NCBI GenBank assembly: GCA_012270485.1
Contig: JAAXIF010000020.1
Coordinates: forward strand, 214,967-278,966
Length of the DNA: 64,000 nucleotides
Reading direction: 5' to 3'
Source of the DNA: Sphingobacteriales bacterium
Lineage (GTDB): Bacteria; Bacteroidota; Bacteroidia; Chitinophagales; Chitinophagaceae
The position numbers and the translations under genes are program-made. This document shows, piece by piece, positions 62,497 to 64,000 of this stretch. The notes beneath the pieces are model-generated. The model did not search any database. It had not been told where the DNA came from and saw nothing but the letters and a program-made list of their open reading frames with translations. Each line of letters starts with the position of its first letter. The stretch's first letter is position 1.

Positions 62497-64000
62497 ATGT
62501 TTGAACGAATGGTTAAAAAACACAAGTACATAGTCATATGTATGTTGATGATTTTTGCTATGGTATCTACTGCCCATGCACAGCGATTTGGTGACAATTT
62601 TGGAGACCATAGAGCGACTGACACTTTACGCATGAACAATTTTAGAATTGTGAATGCCCAAGGTATTGCTATTGGTACCGCACGAATTCTAAATAATAAT
62701 ATTGCCCTTCAGATTGATGGATTAGACAAAGCCCTTTTGCTGCCACGCGTTTCAGATACACTGGCTATACCAAATAACAATGCAGTAAATGGTATGTTGT
62801 TGTACAGCTTGGCAGATGATAAATTCTATTATCGTCAGGCAGGTATTTGGAAACCTTTTGGTAGTTCGGATGGCAATGGTGTAGTATCTTTTAATGGACA
62901 AGTAGGAGCCATCAATATGAATGGAGATGGTACAACTATAACAGTTACCAATACAAGTGGGAATGATTGGGTAGTAGCTGCTAAGAATACAATAGCTTTA
63001 TGGAATGCCAATCGATTGATGGGACGTCAAATTTCAGGAACTGTACCCACTAACGGACAAGTGTATGTTTATAATACTATTACTCAAGTTTGGGAGCCAA
63101 GATCAATCGGTAACTTGACGGCACCTACTATCAACGGGCAACGTTCAGATTCTCTTGTTACCACACTAAATGGGGTTCTCAGGAAAATTGCTTCTTCGGA
63201 TATACTTTTTGTTGCAGATACAGCCGCTATGTTAAGCGGCTATGTTCGTGAAAATAGGTTTCTAGATTCATTGGCTGCTATCAGAGCTAGTATCAAAAGA
63301 ATTGATACACTGGCAAATCTCGTTGTAACAGGAACCATTAGTGGCGGTACATTCAGTGGAACTTTGTCTAATACAGCACAAGCGAGTATTACCAATCTTG
63401 CCAATTTGCAAAATATAACTGCAACAGGTAATATTAGGGCCAATACATTGGGCGGTACATTGATTACGGGAGCTCAACCCAACATTACTTCAGTAGGAAC
63501 ATTGACGAATCTTTCTGTTGCTAATAATATTTCAGCAGGAGGCACTATAAGTGCCAATACTTTAAGTGGAACACTTTCAAGCGGACCTCAACCAAATATC
63601 ACTGCACTCGGACCGCTTACGAATTTAAGTGTCTCAGGTATAATTGAAGGAGGAATGTTTAGTGGAACATTGTCTCCAGCTTTAGTTGCTAGTTTACAGA
63701 ATACAGGAACATTTACGAATATTACGGTTACCAACTTTATTTATGGTAACCAAATTAGTGGAACCCTGACTACCGCAGTGCAACCCAATATTACTTCTGT
63801 CGGTAATTTATCAGGGTTAACAGTAACCGGTACAGCTCAGGCTGCAACGATGAGTGCTACTACCGGTAACTTCACCACAGCGAACATTACAAACCTAGCT
63901 GGTTTAACCAACTTAAGTGTTACGAATACGATTCAGTCAGCGACCGTAAGTGCAACGACGGGTAACTTTACGAATATCAATGCAACGGGTACGATCACCG
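62497..64000 (+). CDS. Tail-fibre-like repeat adhesin (5' part, runs off the window)
   Basis: At least 501 residues, open to the right edge. Start at ATG 62497 (MFERMVKKHKYIV) or 62509; signal peptide ending near MVSTAHA-QRFG. The N-terminal ~270 residues include IDGLDKALLLPRVSDTLAIPNN and MLLYSLADDKFYYRQAGIWKPFG, the stalk entry seen in Bacteroidota proteins that end in a peptidase S74 (endosialidase chaperone) domain. From residue ~280 come repeats of ~32-38 residues with the core G-T-L-x(3)-x-Q-P-N-I-T-S-V-G-x-L-T-N-L-S-V-T (five GTL units visible), the collagen-free beta-helix pattern of phage tail fibres. The S74 domain, if present, lies beyond the window. Confidence 0.82.
   Translation, partial: MFERMVKKHKYIVICMLMIFAMVSTAHAQRFGDNFGDHRATDTLRMNNFRIVNAQGIAIGTARILNNNIALQIDGLDKALLLPRVSDTLAIPNNNAVNGMLLYSLADDKFYYRQAGIWKPFGSSDGNGVVSFNGQVGAINMNGDGTTITVTNTSGNDWVVAAKNTIALWNANRLMGRQISGTVPTNGQVYVYNTITQVWEPRSIGNLTAPTINGQRSDSLVTTLNGVLRKIASSDILFVADTAAMLSGYVRENRFLDSLAAIRASIKRIDTLANLVVTGTISGGTFSGTLSNTAQASITNLANLQNITATGNIRANTLGGTLITGAQPNITSVGTLTNLSVANNISAGGTISANTLSGTLSSGPQPNITALGPLTNLSVSGIIEGGMFSGTLSPALVASLQNTGTFTNITVTNFIYGNQISGTLTTAVQPNITSVGNLSGLTVTGTAQAATMSATTGNFTTANITNLAGLTNLSVTNTIQSATVSATTGNFTNINATGTIT

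Overview
The window is chromosomal DNA of a Bacteroidota bacterium, most likely a member of the Chitinophagaceae (family-level guess from protein style; genus not resolved). The evidence is: initiation regions carrying the Bacteroidota -7 promoter word TAnnTTTG (efp, yidC, rpsL, and two sites near the right end), no strong Shine-Dalgarno sequences, type IX secretion (T9SS) C-terminal sorting domains on three proteins, a type III glutamine synthetase (GlnN), a DUF4407 protein, and a non-PGKG elongation factor P.

Layout. 1-9.4 kb: 3' end of uvrA, an ElaA-type acetyltransferase, a UDP-galactopyranose-mutase-like flavoprotein, a secreted M28 peptidase, rarA, a membrane protein, aspS and a divergent YbjJ-like MFS carrier. 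9.5-13.4 kb is accessory: a lipoprotein, tiny ORFs around a strong RNA-like hairpin, and an IS1595/ISXO2-type transposase with short passenger ORFs. 13.4-26 kb: a DadA-like oxidase, a small beta-barrel protein, a 2127-residue alpha-2-macroglobulin with a TonB-plug-like insert, sucD, a DUF4198 protein, and a secreted protein with five cysteine-rich PKD repeats. 26.3-31 kb: efp, accB-accC (acetyl-CoA carboxylase), a propeller lipoprotein and a proline-iminopeptidase-like lipoprotein. 31.8-44.5 kb: glnN, two small exported proteins, purL-hldD, proC, a dienelactone-hydrolase-like protein, pyrG and a DUF4407 protein. 44.7-53.6 kb: yidC, a TPR protein, phosphosulfolactate synthase-aroE, a thioesterase-rdgB-HolD-like cluster, and ilvE. 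53.7-64 kb: a 1675-residue T9SS protein, rpsL-rpsG followed at once by a terminator, then a right-hand run of exported proteins ending in an incomplete tail-fibre-like repeat adhesin that leaves the window.

Most genes are housekeeping. The most unusual feature is the intergenic DNA. At least seven families of short-word repeats form long, often nested inverted repeats, and several recur at multiple loci. One family (words such as CCATAGTCCATGG) lies in the leaders of aspS, purL and proC, at several gene ends, and once inside hldD, where it reads through in frame as a 12-residue segment. No REP-associated transposase is visible here.

No CRISPR array, tRNA, rRNA gene or recognisable defence island was found by eye. 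All family assignments come from reading motifs; no database search was run.
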